DNA of 64,000 nucleotides. Source: DGNJ01 sp002388905. Its GTDB lineage: Bacteria > Pseudomonadota > Gammaproteobacteria > Pseudomonadales > Porticoccaceae. How positions within the stretch are numbered: the stretch's first letter is position 1; every line of letters begins with the position of its first letter. Below the pieces are notes generated by a model. The model had not been told where the DNA came from. It saw nothing but the letters and a program-made list of their open reading frames with translations, and made no database searches. Location of the stretch: assembly GCA_036843405.1 (NCBI GenBank), contig DAITSJ010000018.1:1-64000 (forward strand), read 5' to 3'. Positions 25,191 through 33,660 of this stretch are shown here, one piece after another. Position numbers and translations under genes: made by a program.

Positions 25191-28100
25191 CTATCTAAAA
25201 TTTTTCGACCTGACGTTAAGCTGGCCCAGCCGGGGTGAATGATCCTCGATACTCCCGGCAATCACGTGGATCACGGGCTGGGCCACGTTTTCGGTGAGTA
25301 TTTCCACCGTGCCTTTCACCAGCACCAGCCTGGCGGTCAGGATGATGTGTTTGAAGTATTCCTGAGTCTTTCGCCAGACGATGACATTGATATTGCCGGT
25401 TTCGTCTTCAAGTGTCAGGAAAAGGGTGCCGCCGGCGGTACCGGGCCGCTGTCGGGAAACGACGATGCCCGCCACCTGAACCAGTCCCCTGTGGCGCCTG
25501 CCGATCAGGTCGCTCTGCCGGGTGCAGCGACTGAAGGGAAGCTCCTTACGCAGCAGCGCCATGGGGTGGGCGCGCAGGCTGTGGCCCAGGGTCTGGTAGT
25601 CGGTCAGCACGTTCTCTTCCGGGCCGGGGGCGGCCATCACCAGGTCGTCGTTTACCCCGGTGCTTTCGCCGTTCTCCAATAGTACCGAGTGGGGCTGGAC
25701 GGCGGCGGCCTGCCACCGGGCCCGGTGGCGATTGCCGCTTAAGGATCGCAGTACGTCCGCCGAGGCCAGTCGTTGCAAATCGCTGGCGGAGAGGCCGGTG
25801 CGCCGGGACAGCTCTCCCACGGAGGAGAAGGGCGTATCCGTCCGCAACCGTTCGATGGCGCGGCCCTTCTCTTCCCGGAAGCCGGCCACTTCGCAGAACC
25901 CCAGGCGGATGCCCGACACCCCGTTGCCGTTTTTGGTGGCCACTATCTCCAGGCTGTTCTCGTGGCTGCTCTTGTTGATATCCACCGGCAGCACCGATAT
26001 GCCATGCCGCCGGGCGTCCTGGATCAGCTGGGACGGGGTGTAAAAACCCATGGGCTGGCTGTTGAGAAGGGCGCAGTAGAACGCGGCGGGATGATGGCAC
26101 TTGAGCCAGGAGGAGGCATAGGCCAGGAGCGCAAAACTGGCCGAGTGGCTTTCCGGGAAACCGTAGCCGCCGAATCCCTTGACCTGTTCAAACAGGCGTT
26201 CGGCAAAATCCCTGGCGTAGCCATTGCCCAGCAGGCCGTCGATGAACTGGTCCCGGAACAGCAGCAGCTTCGAATTTTTGCCCCAGTTGGTAATGGCCCG
26301 GCGCAGTTCATCCGCCTCGCCGCCGGTGAACCCGGCCGCGGTCATGGCCAGGCGCATTACCTGTTCCTGGAAGATGGGAACGCCCAGGGTGGCCTCAAGG
26401 GCCTGTTTGACCTCCCGGGTGGGGTAGGTGATGGGCTCAAGTCCCGCGCGGCGACGCAGGTAGGGGTGAACCATGTCGCCCTGGATGGGACCCGGGCGGA
26501 CGATGGCGATCTGGATGACGAGATCGTAGAAGCAGCGCGGCTGCAAACGGGGCAGCATGGACATCTGCGCCCGGGATTCCACCTGGAAAACGCCGACACT
26601 GTCCGCATTGCACAGCATCTCGTAGGTGGCCGGGTCCTCCCGGGGGATATCTGCGAGCGTCCCGATGGCGGGATCGTACTGGCGAACCATGTCCAGCGCC
26701 CGGCGCAGGGCGCTCAGCATGCCCAGGGCCAGGACATCCACTTTCAACAGTCGCATGGCTTCCAGGTCTTCCTTGTCCCACTGGATAATGGTGCGTTCGG
26801 GCATGCTGGCGTTTTCCACGGGAACCAGGTCGCTGATTCGGTCCCGGGAAATCACGAAACCGCCGGTATGCTGGGAAAGGTGGCGGGGAAAGCCGATGAT
26901 ATCGTTGCACAGGACGACAAAGTGGTGCAGCAGTCTCTGTTCCAGCGGCAGGTTTTTTCCGGCCAGGATGCCTTCCAGTGAAGCGGGTTCGTCCCACCAG
27001 GCCATGGAGCGGGACAACTGATCGAGCAACGATGGCTCCAGTCCCAGGGCCCTGCCCACGTCCCTGATCGCGCTGCGGCGTCGGTAGGTGATCACGGTGG
27101 CGGCGAGGGCGGCCCGCTCGCGACCGTATTTTTCATAGATATACTGGATTACCTCCTCCCGCCGCTGGTGCTCGAAATCCACGTCGATGTCCGGCGGTTC
27201 GTCCCGCTCCTGGGAGATAAAGCGCTCGAACAGCACGCTGATCTGGCCGGGGGCGATTTCCGTAATAAACAGGCAGTAGCAGACCACGGAGTTGGCGGCG
27301 GAACCGCGGCCCTGACAGAGAATCTCGCGCGAGCGGGCGAAGCGGACAATGTCGTAGACGGTGAGAAAATAGAATTCGTAGGAAAGCTCCTCGATCAGTT
27401 CCAGTTCTTTTGCCAGGGTCTGCTCCACGTCCGTCGGTACGCCATGGGGCCAGCGAATCCGAGTGCCTTCATCGACCAGGTGTCGAAGGTGTTCGATGGG
27501 GGTGCGATTTTTTGGTACCAGTTCCTGCGGGTACTGGTAGCGCAATTCGTTCATGGAAAAATGGCAGCGGTCGGCGATGGCACAGGTCTCCTCCAGCAGG
27601 GCTTCCGGGTAAAGCTGTGCCAGTTGCTCCCGGGACTTGAGATAGGCCTCGCCATTGAAAGCCAGCCGGGTGCCCATTTCCTGGATGCTGAGATTGTGGC
27701 GAATGGCGGTTACCGTGTCCTGGAGGGGCTTGCGTTCCATGCTGTGCATCAGGGCCTGTCCGCAGGCCACCAGGGGAACACCTTTCTCGGCGCTGAGGGC
27801 AAGCCAGCGGGCAAAGTCCTGCTGCTCGCCGCCGCGAAGCTGGTGATCGAGCCCGATCCACAGACGATTCCCGAAGCCGTTTTTGAGCGTCGTTATCACG
27901 TCCTCCGGCATTTCGTGTCCCACTTCGGCCACATGGATCATCAGGCAGTTGCGCAGGCGAAAACGCAGATCCTCGAAGTGGGCCTCGTAGGCGCCCTTGG
28001 CGGCGCGCCGGCGGGCCAGGGTGATAAAACCGGAGAGTTCCGCATAGGCGGCCCTGGAAGGCGCAATGGCGATCAGGTGCAGGCCGTTGGAAAGCCGGAA

Positions 28101-28298
28101 GCGGCTGCCGATAATAAGCTTGATTCCCAGTTCTTCCGCTGCCACAAAGGCCTTGACTACCCCGGCCAGTGAACACTCGTCGGTGATCGCCAGGGCGTCA
28201 TAACCCAGTTCATGGGCGCGGCGGACGTATTCGCCGGGATGGGAGGCGCCGGTCAGGAAAGTGAAGTTGGTGGTGGTGTTGAGGTGTGCATAGCGCAT
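25191..28298 (-). CDS. dnaE2: Error-prone DNA polymerase ImuC/DnaE2
   Basis: 1035 residues, the usual size for DnaE2. The N-terminal PHP domain begins YAHLNTTTNFTFLTGASHPG and includes DALAITDECSLAG. The catalytic palm carries PDIDVDFEHQRREEVIQY, with the Asp residues that bind Mg2+. Fingers, helix-hairpin-helix and an OB-fold (VQVAGIVVSRQRPGTAGGTLFLT) follow. This C-family polymerase does translesion synthesis together with ImuA and ImuB and needs the sliding clamp for access. It is the last gene of the cassette, 66 bp after imuB. Expected to be SOS-induced from the LexA box upstream of imuA. Confidence 0.93.
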   Translation of the reverse strand: MRYAHLNTTTNFTFLTGASHPGEYVRRAHELGYDALAITDECSLAGVVKAFVAAEELGIKLIIGSRFRLSNGLHLIAIAPSRAAYAELSGFITLARRRAAKGAYEAHFEDLRFRLRNCLMIHVAEVGHEMPEDVITTLKNGFGNRLWIGLDHQLRGGEQQDFARWLALSAEKGVPLVACGQALMHSMERKPLQDTVTAIRHNLSIQEMGTRLAFNGEAYLKSREQLAQLYPEALLEETCAIADRCHFSMNELRYQYPQELVPKNRTPIEHLRHLVDEGTRIRWPHGVPTDVEQTLAKELELIEELSYEFYFLTVYDIVRFARSREILCQGRGSAANSVVCYCLFITEIAPGQISVLFERFISQERDEPPDIDVDFEHQRREEVIQYIYEKYGRERAALAATVITYRRRSAIRDVGRALGLEPSLLDQLSRSMAWWDEPASLEGILAGKNLPLEQRLLHHFVVLCNDIIGFPRHLSQHTGGFVISRDRISDLVPVENASMPERTIIQWDKEDLEAMRLLKVDVLALGMLSALRRALDMVRQYDPAIGTLADIPREDPATYEMLCNADSVGVFQVESRAQMSMLPRLQPRCFYDLVIQIAIVRPGPIQGDMVHPYLRRRAGLEPITYPTREVKQALEATLGVPIFQEQVMRLAMTAAGFTGGEADELRRAITNWGKNSKLLLFRDQFIDGLLGNGYARDFAERLFEQVKGFGGYGFPESHSASFALLAYASSWLKCHHPAAFYCALLNSQPMGFYTPSQLIQDARRHGISVLPVDINKSSHENSLEIVATKNGNGVSGIRLGFCEVAGFREEKGRAIERLRTDTPFSSVGELSRRTGLSASDLQRLASADVLRSLSGNRHRARWQAAAVQPHSVLLENGESTGVNDDLVMAAPGPEENVLTDYQTLGHSLRAHPMALLRKELPFSRCTRQSDLIGRRHRGLVQVAGIVVSRQRPGTAGGTLFLTLEDETGNINVIVWRKTQEYFKHIILTARLVLVKGTVEILTENVAQPVIHVIAGSIEDHSPRLGQLNVRSKNFR

Positions 28299-28364
28299 GG
28301 CTGCTTGCCCCCTATCCAGGTTCTTTATTGGCAGGGCTGAAGTCCGGCTGCCGACCCTTGCTTA

Positions 28365-29882
28365 TCAACTGAAAACCCCGTGCACATACCACGCCCTGCT
28401 GTACAGGTCCCGGTATATCCAGACGGCGACATTGTCCTGCCGACGCGCCAGGTAATAATCCCTGGCGACGGATTCCCGCCACCAGTGGCCCGCCACCCGT
28501 TCCGGGCCTACGGCCGGGGTCAGGTATCCCTGCCAGTACAGCCGCCGGCCCCGCTTTTCGATGGGCTGCGGCTCGGCGAACAGCCAGGCCGGCCGCAGTC
28601 CGTGGCGGTGGCTGTGGGGCAACTGCTGTGCGCATTTTTCCGCCAGGGCGAGAATGGTGTGGCTCAGTTCGGGCAGGGGGCTGTCCCGGTAACTTATTTT
28701 ATAAATGGCGGCGTCCCCGACCCGGGCCTTCAATCTGGCCAGGGTGACGGCCAGTTCCCGTGGGCAACCACCCCGGCGGCGTTTACCCTCGAAATCCAGA
28801 TCCAGGCTGCTGTCCCGGCGCGGCATCCTGTCGCCGCAGGCCAGGGTCAGGCAGTCCACTTCGAAAGAGAGGGGCGTGTGGTCGAACTGGATTAAGGTGA
28901 GGTCGAACAGCAGCCGCCAGTCGCTTTGCGGGGTATCGCTATGGATGTCGAGTGCTTCCCGGCGATCATGAATGCCGGCCAGTCGCCACTGGATATGCTG
29001 GCAGGCCAGTTGCCGTCTTTGCAGGAACTCGGCGAGGCTTTGCAGCAGGCTCTCGATGGCGGGCCTGAGATGCTCGACCTCGCTGACCGGGTAGTCGAAT
29101 TCAATGCTTTCACAAAAAGGTTGGTCGGGCACGTAGGTGGTAACGGGCCGGGCAAAGAGGCTGGGTTGGGTGAAATCACTTTCGATGTCGTAGATGTCGG
29201 CGATCATCCCGGTGAATTCTTTGCCCAGGCGCCGGGTCAGGCTGTCCATTGAACGGGAACGGATCTGGCGGGCCACATCCCCGAGGGTGGCAAACCCCAT
29301 TTTCACCAGGGCTTCCACGGCGCCTGGGTAATCGTAAAGCACCTGTACCGGCAGGCGATCGAGGCGGTCGGTGAACAGCCGCCGGGTCTCCTCGCCTGTT
29401 ATTTCGTGGCGGGCGAACGACAGCAACCAGGCGCCTGTGGACGAGTGCGCCAGCCCCCACCTGAGGTCGTGCCCCCGGGGCTCAAGGAACGCCAGCAAGG
29501 TATCGCCGAGATTTTTCACTCCGGAAAACAGCCTGAGGCAGGTGGAGATTTCCAGCAGCAGGCCGGCGTGGGGAGCTCGCCGGCTCCGGTAAATATCGAT
29601 ATGCGGCGTGAACCGGTATAACGCGTCCCGCAACCGGTGCAGGGCCTCTTCCTCCCTGGCCGCATTCCTGGCCAGTGCCCGGCAGCCGCTGACAAGCTGT
29701 GCCGTGGTCAGGTCCATGCCGTCGACAACACCGCCTGCCCTTGCCCGGGGATTGCTGAAAACCACCTTGCGCTTTTCGGCCACGACCAGGGGCTCTTCGG
29801 GGGACTCGGCCGCATCCAGCGCGGAAAGTGGCAAATCCCTGAACCTGAGCGCCAGCCACAAGCGATCCCGCCGGGCATTCAC
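28365..29882 (-). CDS. imuB: ImuB, Y-family-like mutasome protein
   Basis: 505 residues related to Y-family polymerases (DinP/UmuC), but with the catalytic acidic residues missing near the N-terminus (RLWLALRFRDLPLSALDAAE), as known for ImuB. It acts as the scaffold joining ImuA, DnaE2 and the beta clamp. The likely start is the GTG at 29882, which overlaps the imuA stop as GTGA and has GGGAGAG upstream; the longer ATG-started frame lies inside imuA. Middle blocks LLLEISTCLRLFSGVKNLGD and SFARHEITGEETRRLF match the family. Confidence 0.88.
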   Translation of the reverse strand: MNARRDRLWLALRFRDLPLSALDAAESPEEPLVVAEKRKVVFSNPRARAGGVVDGMDLTTAQLVSGCRALARNAAREEEALHRLRDALYRFTPHIDIYRSRRAPHAGLLLEISTCLRLFSGVKNLGDTLLAFLEPRGHDLRWGLAHSSTGAWLLSFARHEITGEETRRLFTDRLDRLPVQVLYDYPGAVEALVKMGFATLGDVARQIRSRSMDSLTRRLGKEFTGMIADIYDIESDFTQPSLFARPVTTYVPDQPFCESIEFDYPVSEVEHLRPAIESLLQSLAEFLQRRQLACQHIQWRLAGIHDRREALDIHSDTPQSDWRLLFDLTLIQFDHTPLSFEVDCLTLACGDRMPRRDSSLDLDFEGKRRRGGCPRELAVTLARLKARVGDAAIYKISYRDSPLPELSHTILALAEKCAQQLPHSHRHGLRPAWLFAEPQPIEKRGRRLYWQGYLTPAVGPERVAGHWWRESVARDYYLARRQDNVAVWIYRDLYSRAWYVHGVFS

Positions 29883-30637
29883 GAGCTCTCCCGGATGTCG
29901 ACGATATCGGTCCCGGGTACCCCGCCACGCTTCTGGTCGGGGTGCGGCTGCCGATCCAGAACGTGGTAGGGCGGTGCGCCCTGCCACGCCGGCGGCAGCG
30001 GCAGTACCAGGGGCCGCGGCTGGTATCGCTGCAGCACACCCTTTTGTTTAAAAACCGTGACCTCCAGGCCGTCGGGAACCACCTGGCTGAACAACCGCAG
30101 GGGCGCGGGGGAGCTCTGTTGCTGCACGGCGGAGGGCCGGAACAGGATAGGGAGTCCCGCGCCCTCGGAGGCGGCGAGCAGGCACTTCCGCACTTCGGTG
30201 TAGGTGAAATGGTCCCGGGGTTGCCAGCCGAGAATGGCTCCGCAGCCACTGGTGCGGGCCAGTTCGGTAAAGCAGGCCAGAAACCGGGTTTTGTCCGGGG
30301 CATTGATTACCACCAGTCGGTCCAGGTCCATGCCGGCCTGGAGGAGGGCCTGGCTGAAGGGCTCGGCGGGTGGATTGAGCAGGACGATCAGTCCCGGATG
30401 CAGGGCAAGCAATGCCGGCATAAACAATTGCCACTCCCCCTGGAAGCCCCGCTGGCAGATCTCGACCAGGGCTCCCAGGGGCCAGCCTTTGTGCAGCAGC
30501 TCCCCATTGAGAGAGGCATGGCCCGTGTCCACCGACGGCTGGGCGGTAAATCGTCGGGAATGGCCGCGCCAGAGGTCGTCGCGGCGCAATAGCTGTTCCA
30601 GAAGTACGGGGCGAGGGCTTTCGGGAATGGCCGGCAT
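29879..30637 (-). CDS. imuA: ImuA, RecA/SulA-like mutasome protein
   Basis: 252 residues, related to RecA/SulA folds and named ImuA in the imuA-imuB-dnaE2 cassette. Visible blocks are LLRRDDLWRGH near the start and GWPLGALVEICQRGFQGEWQ, the equivalent of the P-loop region without a good Walker A. I chose the Met at 30637 because the LexA box (30656-30671) lies just upstream of it; a start at 30700 would put that box inside the gene. No strong ribosome-binding site is seen. The gene overlaps imuB by a GTGA junction. Confidence 0.85.
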   Translation of the reverse strand: MPAIPESPRPVLLEQLLRRDDLWRGHSRRFTAQPSVDTGHASLNGELLHKGWPLGALVEICQRGFQGEWQLFMPALLALHPGLIVLLNPPAEPFSQALLQAGMDLDRLVVINAPDKTRFLACFTELARTSGCGAILGWQPRDHFTYTEVRKCLLAASEGAGLPILFRPSAVQQQSSPAPLRLFSQVVPDGLEVTVFKQKGVLQRYQPRPLVLPLPPAWQGAPPYHVLDRQPHPDQKRGGVPGTDIVDIRESS

Positions 30638-30655
30638 GATGGTCACCAACAGAAA

Positions 30656-30671
30656 CTGTATATACATACAG
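30656..30671. promoter_or_regulatory. LexA (SOS) box
   Basis: CTGTATATACATACAG differs from the E. coli SOS consensus CTGTATATATATACAG at one base. It lies 18 bp upstream of the chosen imuA start and 151 bp upstream of the divergent small gene at 30823. It marks the imuA-imuB-dnaE2 cassette as DNA-damage inducible. Confidence 0.88.
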
Positions 30672-30822
30672 TATAGGCTGCAGGTGGCCGGGTTCGTCAA
30701 GCTGTCCCCGGACCCGGCCGGACCACCGTGGTCGAACCGTCACGGGTCTGGCATGATGCTCGACAGGGACCCTTTGAGGCACAGCGGGCCCTGCCAGTCC
30801 GGGACTCCAGAGGAGAAGACCC

Positions 30823-31011
30823 ATGACCCGTCTATTGATTGCCCTGGCCATTGTCGGCCTGGCTGCTTATTACCTTCTCTTCGAGCGCGGGCCCGAAGAA
30901 AAGCCCGAGATCATCTACAAGGAAAGCACCGACAAGGCCCGCGCCGTGGAGGACCAGCTACGGGAGCAGGCGGAGCAACAGCGCCGGCAAATCGACGACG
31001 CCACGCAATAG
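30823..31011 (+). CDS. Small membrane-anchored coiled-coil protein
   Basis: 62 residues: an N-terminal membrane anchor (LLIALAIVGLAAYYLLFE) followed by a charged helix with heptad-like spacing (AVEDQLREQAEQQRRQIDDA). GGAGAAG precedes the ATG. It is divergent from imuA and 53 bp upstream of the amidoligase gene on the same strand. Function unknown. Confidence 0.65.
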   Translation: MTRLLIALAIVGLAAYYLLFERGPEEKPEIIYKESTDKARAVEDQLREQAEQQRRQIDDATQ

Positions 31012-31064
31012 CATTTTTTCCGGACCGAGATTGCAGCGGCAACAGGCTTGGGTATAGTGACGCC

Positions 31065-32069
31065 ATGCAATCGGACCCGCCGCCCATGTCTGAACAAGGT
31101 ATTCCCCGCCATAACTACGCCGGCGAAGAGCGCCGGATTGGTTTCGAGATTGAATATATCGGCCTTTCTCTGGAGCGCACGGCCCAGTTGATCGTCGACC
31201 TGTTCGGCGGTGTGATCCGCCGCGATCACCGCCACAGCGTGGCGGTGGAGGTGCCGGAACTGGGACGGTTCGAGGTGGAACTGGACGTTCACCTGTTGCA
31301 GGAACTCTCCGAGGCCTCCAGGGATAACCGCGCCGCAAAGGCACTGGACGTGGAGGGAGCCATGAATAATGTCCTTTCCGCCCTGTTGACCAGTTTTGCC
31401 CCCAACGAAGTGGTCTGCCCCCCGGTTCCGCTTTCCAGGATCGACGATATCGACGAACTGCGGCGCGCCATGTGCCGGGAGGGCGCCCGGGGCACTGGCG
31501 ATTCCCTGGCCTATGCCTTCGGCCTGCATATCAATCCGGAAGTGCCCTCCCTGGAGGTGGATTCCCTGCGCGTCTGCCTGCAGTCCTTCCTGTTGCTTTA
31601 TGACTGGCTGGAGCGCCGCATGGCAATCGACCTGACCCGGAAGGTTACCCAGTTTGCCCGGCCCTTCCCGCGGGAGTATGCCGTCAGGGTTCTCAGCGTC
31701 GATTACCGGCCGGACATGTCCCGTTTCATGGGGGATTACCTGGCATTCAACCCGACCCGCAACCGGGCCCTGGATATGCTGCCCCTGCTGGCCTGGCTCG
31801 ACGAGGCCCGGGTCAGAAAGGCGGTGCGGGATGACCTGATCAAGAAGCGGCCCACTTATCATTTCCGCATGCCCAACTGCCGCCTGGACGATCCGGACTG
31901 GACACTCCGGACTGAGTGGCGGCACTGGTGCCTGATGGAGCGCCTCGCCGCCGACGACCGGCGCCGGGAAGACATGATCGAGGCCTGGCGGGAAATTGCC
32001 GGCAATCCGTTCAGCGGTGCCACGGCGTCCTGGGCAAGAGCCACGGATCACTACGTCCAGGGGTTGTAA
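31065..32069 (+). CDS. Amidoligase-family protein (glutamine-synthetase-like fold)
   Basis: 334 residues of the amidoligase (COOH-ligase, PF12224-type) family, predicted ATP-dependent amide/peptide-bond-forming enzymes with a glutamine-synthetase-like fold. Typical blocks are ERRIGFEIEYIGLSLE near the start, GRFEVELDVHLLQEL, and SLAYAFGLHINPEVPSLEVD with the conserved His-x-Asn-x-Glu. It stops immediately before a class I glutaminase-like hydrolase gene (TAA-ATG). Amidoligases are known to occur paired with such hydrolases, so one probably makes and the other breaks or edits a gamma-glutamyl or similar amide. The start at 31065 is tentative; 31086 is in frame, and neither has a strong ribosome-binding site. 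TATAGT just upstream may be a -10 box. Confidence 0.75.
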   Translation: MQSDPPPMSEQGIPRHNYAGEERRIGFEIEYIGLSLERTAQLIVDLFGGVIRRDHRHSVAVEVPELGRFEVELDVHLLQELSEASRDNRAAKALDVEGAMNNVLSALLTSFAPNEVVCPPVPLSRIDDIDELRRAMCREGARGTGDSLAYAFGLHINPEVPSLEVDSLRVCLQSFLLLYDWLERRMAIDLTRKVTQFARPFPREYAVRVLSVDYRPDMSRFMGDYLAFNPTRNRALDMLPLLAWLDEARVRKAVRDDLIKKRPTYHFRMPNCRLDDPDWTLRTEWRHWCLMERLAADDRRREDMIEAWREIAGNPFSGATASWARATDHYVQGL

Positions 32070-32756
32070 ATGGCGAGGCCCCTGATTGCGGTGACCCGGC
32101 CGGTAACCGGGGACAGGCTACCGTTCGCTGCCGTGGCGGCGGGTGTCTGGCTGGCAGGCGGCCGGGCGGTGCGGATCACGGAGCGCGAAGCAAAGCTTAA
32201 CGAGCCTTTCCACGGACTGGTGGTGTCCGGCGGCACCGATATCTACCCCGAACTCTACAACCAGCCTCCCAAGCCCCACTACCGATACGATCACGGTCGC
32301 GACGATCTTGAGAGGCAGTGGCTGTCGCGCGCGGAAGAAGAGGGGTTACCTGTGCTGGGCATTTGCAGGGGCGCCCAGTTGATAAACGTGGTGCGGGGCG
32401 GCACGCTGCACATGGATGTGAGCAAGGCCTATGAAAAGGCCCGTTACCCGTCCGGAACCCTGGCCCGGATTTTCTATCGCAAGCGGGCCCATATCGAGCG
32501 GGGCAGCAAGCTCCATTCCATCGTGGGCCTGGAGTCGGTGCGTATCAACAGCCTCCATACCCAGGCTATCGACAGGTTGGGCAGCCATCTGGTGGGCACG
32601 GCCCGGGAGGCCAACGGCGTTATCCAGTGTATCGAGGACCCGCGCCTGCCTTTTTTCATGGGTGTGCAGTTCCACCCGGAGTACCTGGTCTACTCGAAAT
32701 ACTACCGCCGCTTGTTCCGGGCGCTGCTGGCGGCGGCGAGGGCGGTCACGGGTTGA
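32070..32756 (+). CDS. Class I glutamine amidotransferase-like hydrolase (peptidase C26)
   Basis: 228 residues. The nucleophile is Cys99 in VLGICRGAQLINV and the His/Glu pair is His202/Glu204 in GVQFHPEYL, so the triad is complete. VVSGGTDIYPELYN is the oxyanion-side loop found in PuuD-type gamma-glutamyl hydrolases. It is likely to hydrolyse gamma-glutamyl amides or act with the amidoligase encoded directly before it. The ATG follows the amidoligase stop with no gap. Its 3' end overlaps the convergent DUF4124 gene by 11 bp. Confidence 0.82.
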   Translation: MARPLIAVTRPVTGDRLPFAAVAAGVWLAGGRAVRITEREAKLNEPFHGLVVSGGTDIYPELYNQPPKPHYRYDHGRDDLERQWLSRAEEEGLPVLGICRGAQLINVVRGGTLHMDVSKAYEKARYPSGTLARIFYRKRAHIERGSKLHSIVGLESVRINSLHTQAIDRLGSHLVGTAREANGVIQCIEDPRLPFFMGVQFHPEYLVYSKYYRRLFRALLAAARAVTG

Positions 32757-33273
32757 TGGTCTGACCGCCGGCGGCCGAAGCCGTTGACGGGTCACAGAAC
32801 TCCTGGATCTGCTGCTGGGTTCTGGTGCGCCATTGCTGGAGCTCCGTGGGCGTCAGGTAGCGCTGTTCCCCGGTTTCCTCGTCGGCGACACGTATGCGGT
32901 CCCGGTGTTTCAGGTTGAAGGCGTTCTTGCGGGCGATGGCGCAGTTCTTCCGGTTCAACTCCGCCTGCCTGGCCTGTTCCTGCGCCAGCGCTTCCTCGGC
33001 CGCTTTCGCTTCCCTGGCGAGCTCTTCCGCTGTTTTTCCCTGCGGCTGGGATTCATTCGCTGCCTGGCCGTCGGTGTCCTCGCCGCCGTCTGCTGCCGAT
33101 TCGCTTTGGGTCCTGCCGGTTTTTACATTGACGGTACTCGCCGGCACTTCCTCCGGCGGGCTGGTGGTGTAGTGGGTGACCCCCTCGGAATCGACCCATT
33201 TGTAATATTTCTCGGCCTGGGCGTGCAGGGAAAAGCCGGCGATCAGGACGAGTAACAGGGGCAATGCTTTCAT
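32746..33273 (-). CDS. DUF4124-domain exported protein
   Basis: 175 residues with a signal peptide (ALPLLLVLIAGFSLHAQA). EKYYKWVDSEGVTHYTTSPP is the DUF4124 core, a short beta-domain common in gammaproteobacterial envelope proteins. A Gln/Glu/Ala-rich coiled-coil follows (about 70-120), and the C-terminal part holds two Cys (NCAIA, FCDPS) that could pair. The start at 33273 is chosen because it begins the signal peptide. Function unknown; it is convergent with and slightly overlaps the hydrolase gene. Confidence 0.75.
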   Translation of the reverse strand: MKALPLLLVLIAGFSLHAQAEKYYKWVDSEGVTHYTTSPPEEVPASTVNVKTGRTQSESAADGGEDTDGQAANESQPQGKTAEELAREAKAAEEALAQEQARQAELNRKNCAIARKNAFNLKHRDRIRVADEETGEQRYLTPTELQQWRTRTQQQIQEFCDPSTASAAGGQTINP

Positions 33274-33660
33274 GACGCAGTGACTCCGTGTAAGGGCTTG
33301 CTGAGCGCAAGTGTACCATCTGCAGGATAGCGGACTGTGCGCTGGGGAGCATTTTTCCCGCCCGGCAATGGCAATGGTCCGCCGGCCGCAAAGCCCTTGA
33401 CTAATTTCCCAGTGCTGGTACATTGACGCGTCGCGGACCCGTTCCGCAAGGCTCGGCTCAACGCCTCAACCAGATGGGTGTAAACAGCGCTCGCTGGTCA
33501 TTAACAGACAGGGGATGCCAACCAGCAACCCTGATACGGTCAGAAACCAGGCCTTGGCCTTGACCGTGTGTTGCCCTCGCCAACCTGTGATGCACAGCGC
33601 TGTTCGTTACTCCCATTGGGCGTAGCCGTAAAGTCAGTGTATCAAATGAGGGTAAACAAC
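33274..33660. other. Divergent intergenic region upstream of ilvI
   Basis: 387 bp with no supported gene. It should hold the promoters of the DUF4124 gene (minus) and ilvIHC (plus). No branched-chain leader peptide with runs of Leu, Val or Ile codons is apparent, so classical attenuation is not indicated. Confidence 0.5.
33397..33424 (+). promoter_or_regulatory. Candidate sigma-70 promoter for ilvIHC
   Basis: TTGACT (33397-33402) and TACATT (33419-33424) are spaced by 16 bp. The leader to the ilvI start would be about 230 nt. The match is fair, not strong. Confidence 0.3.
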
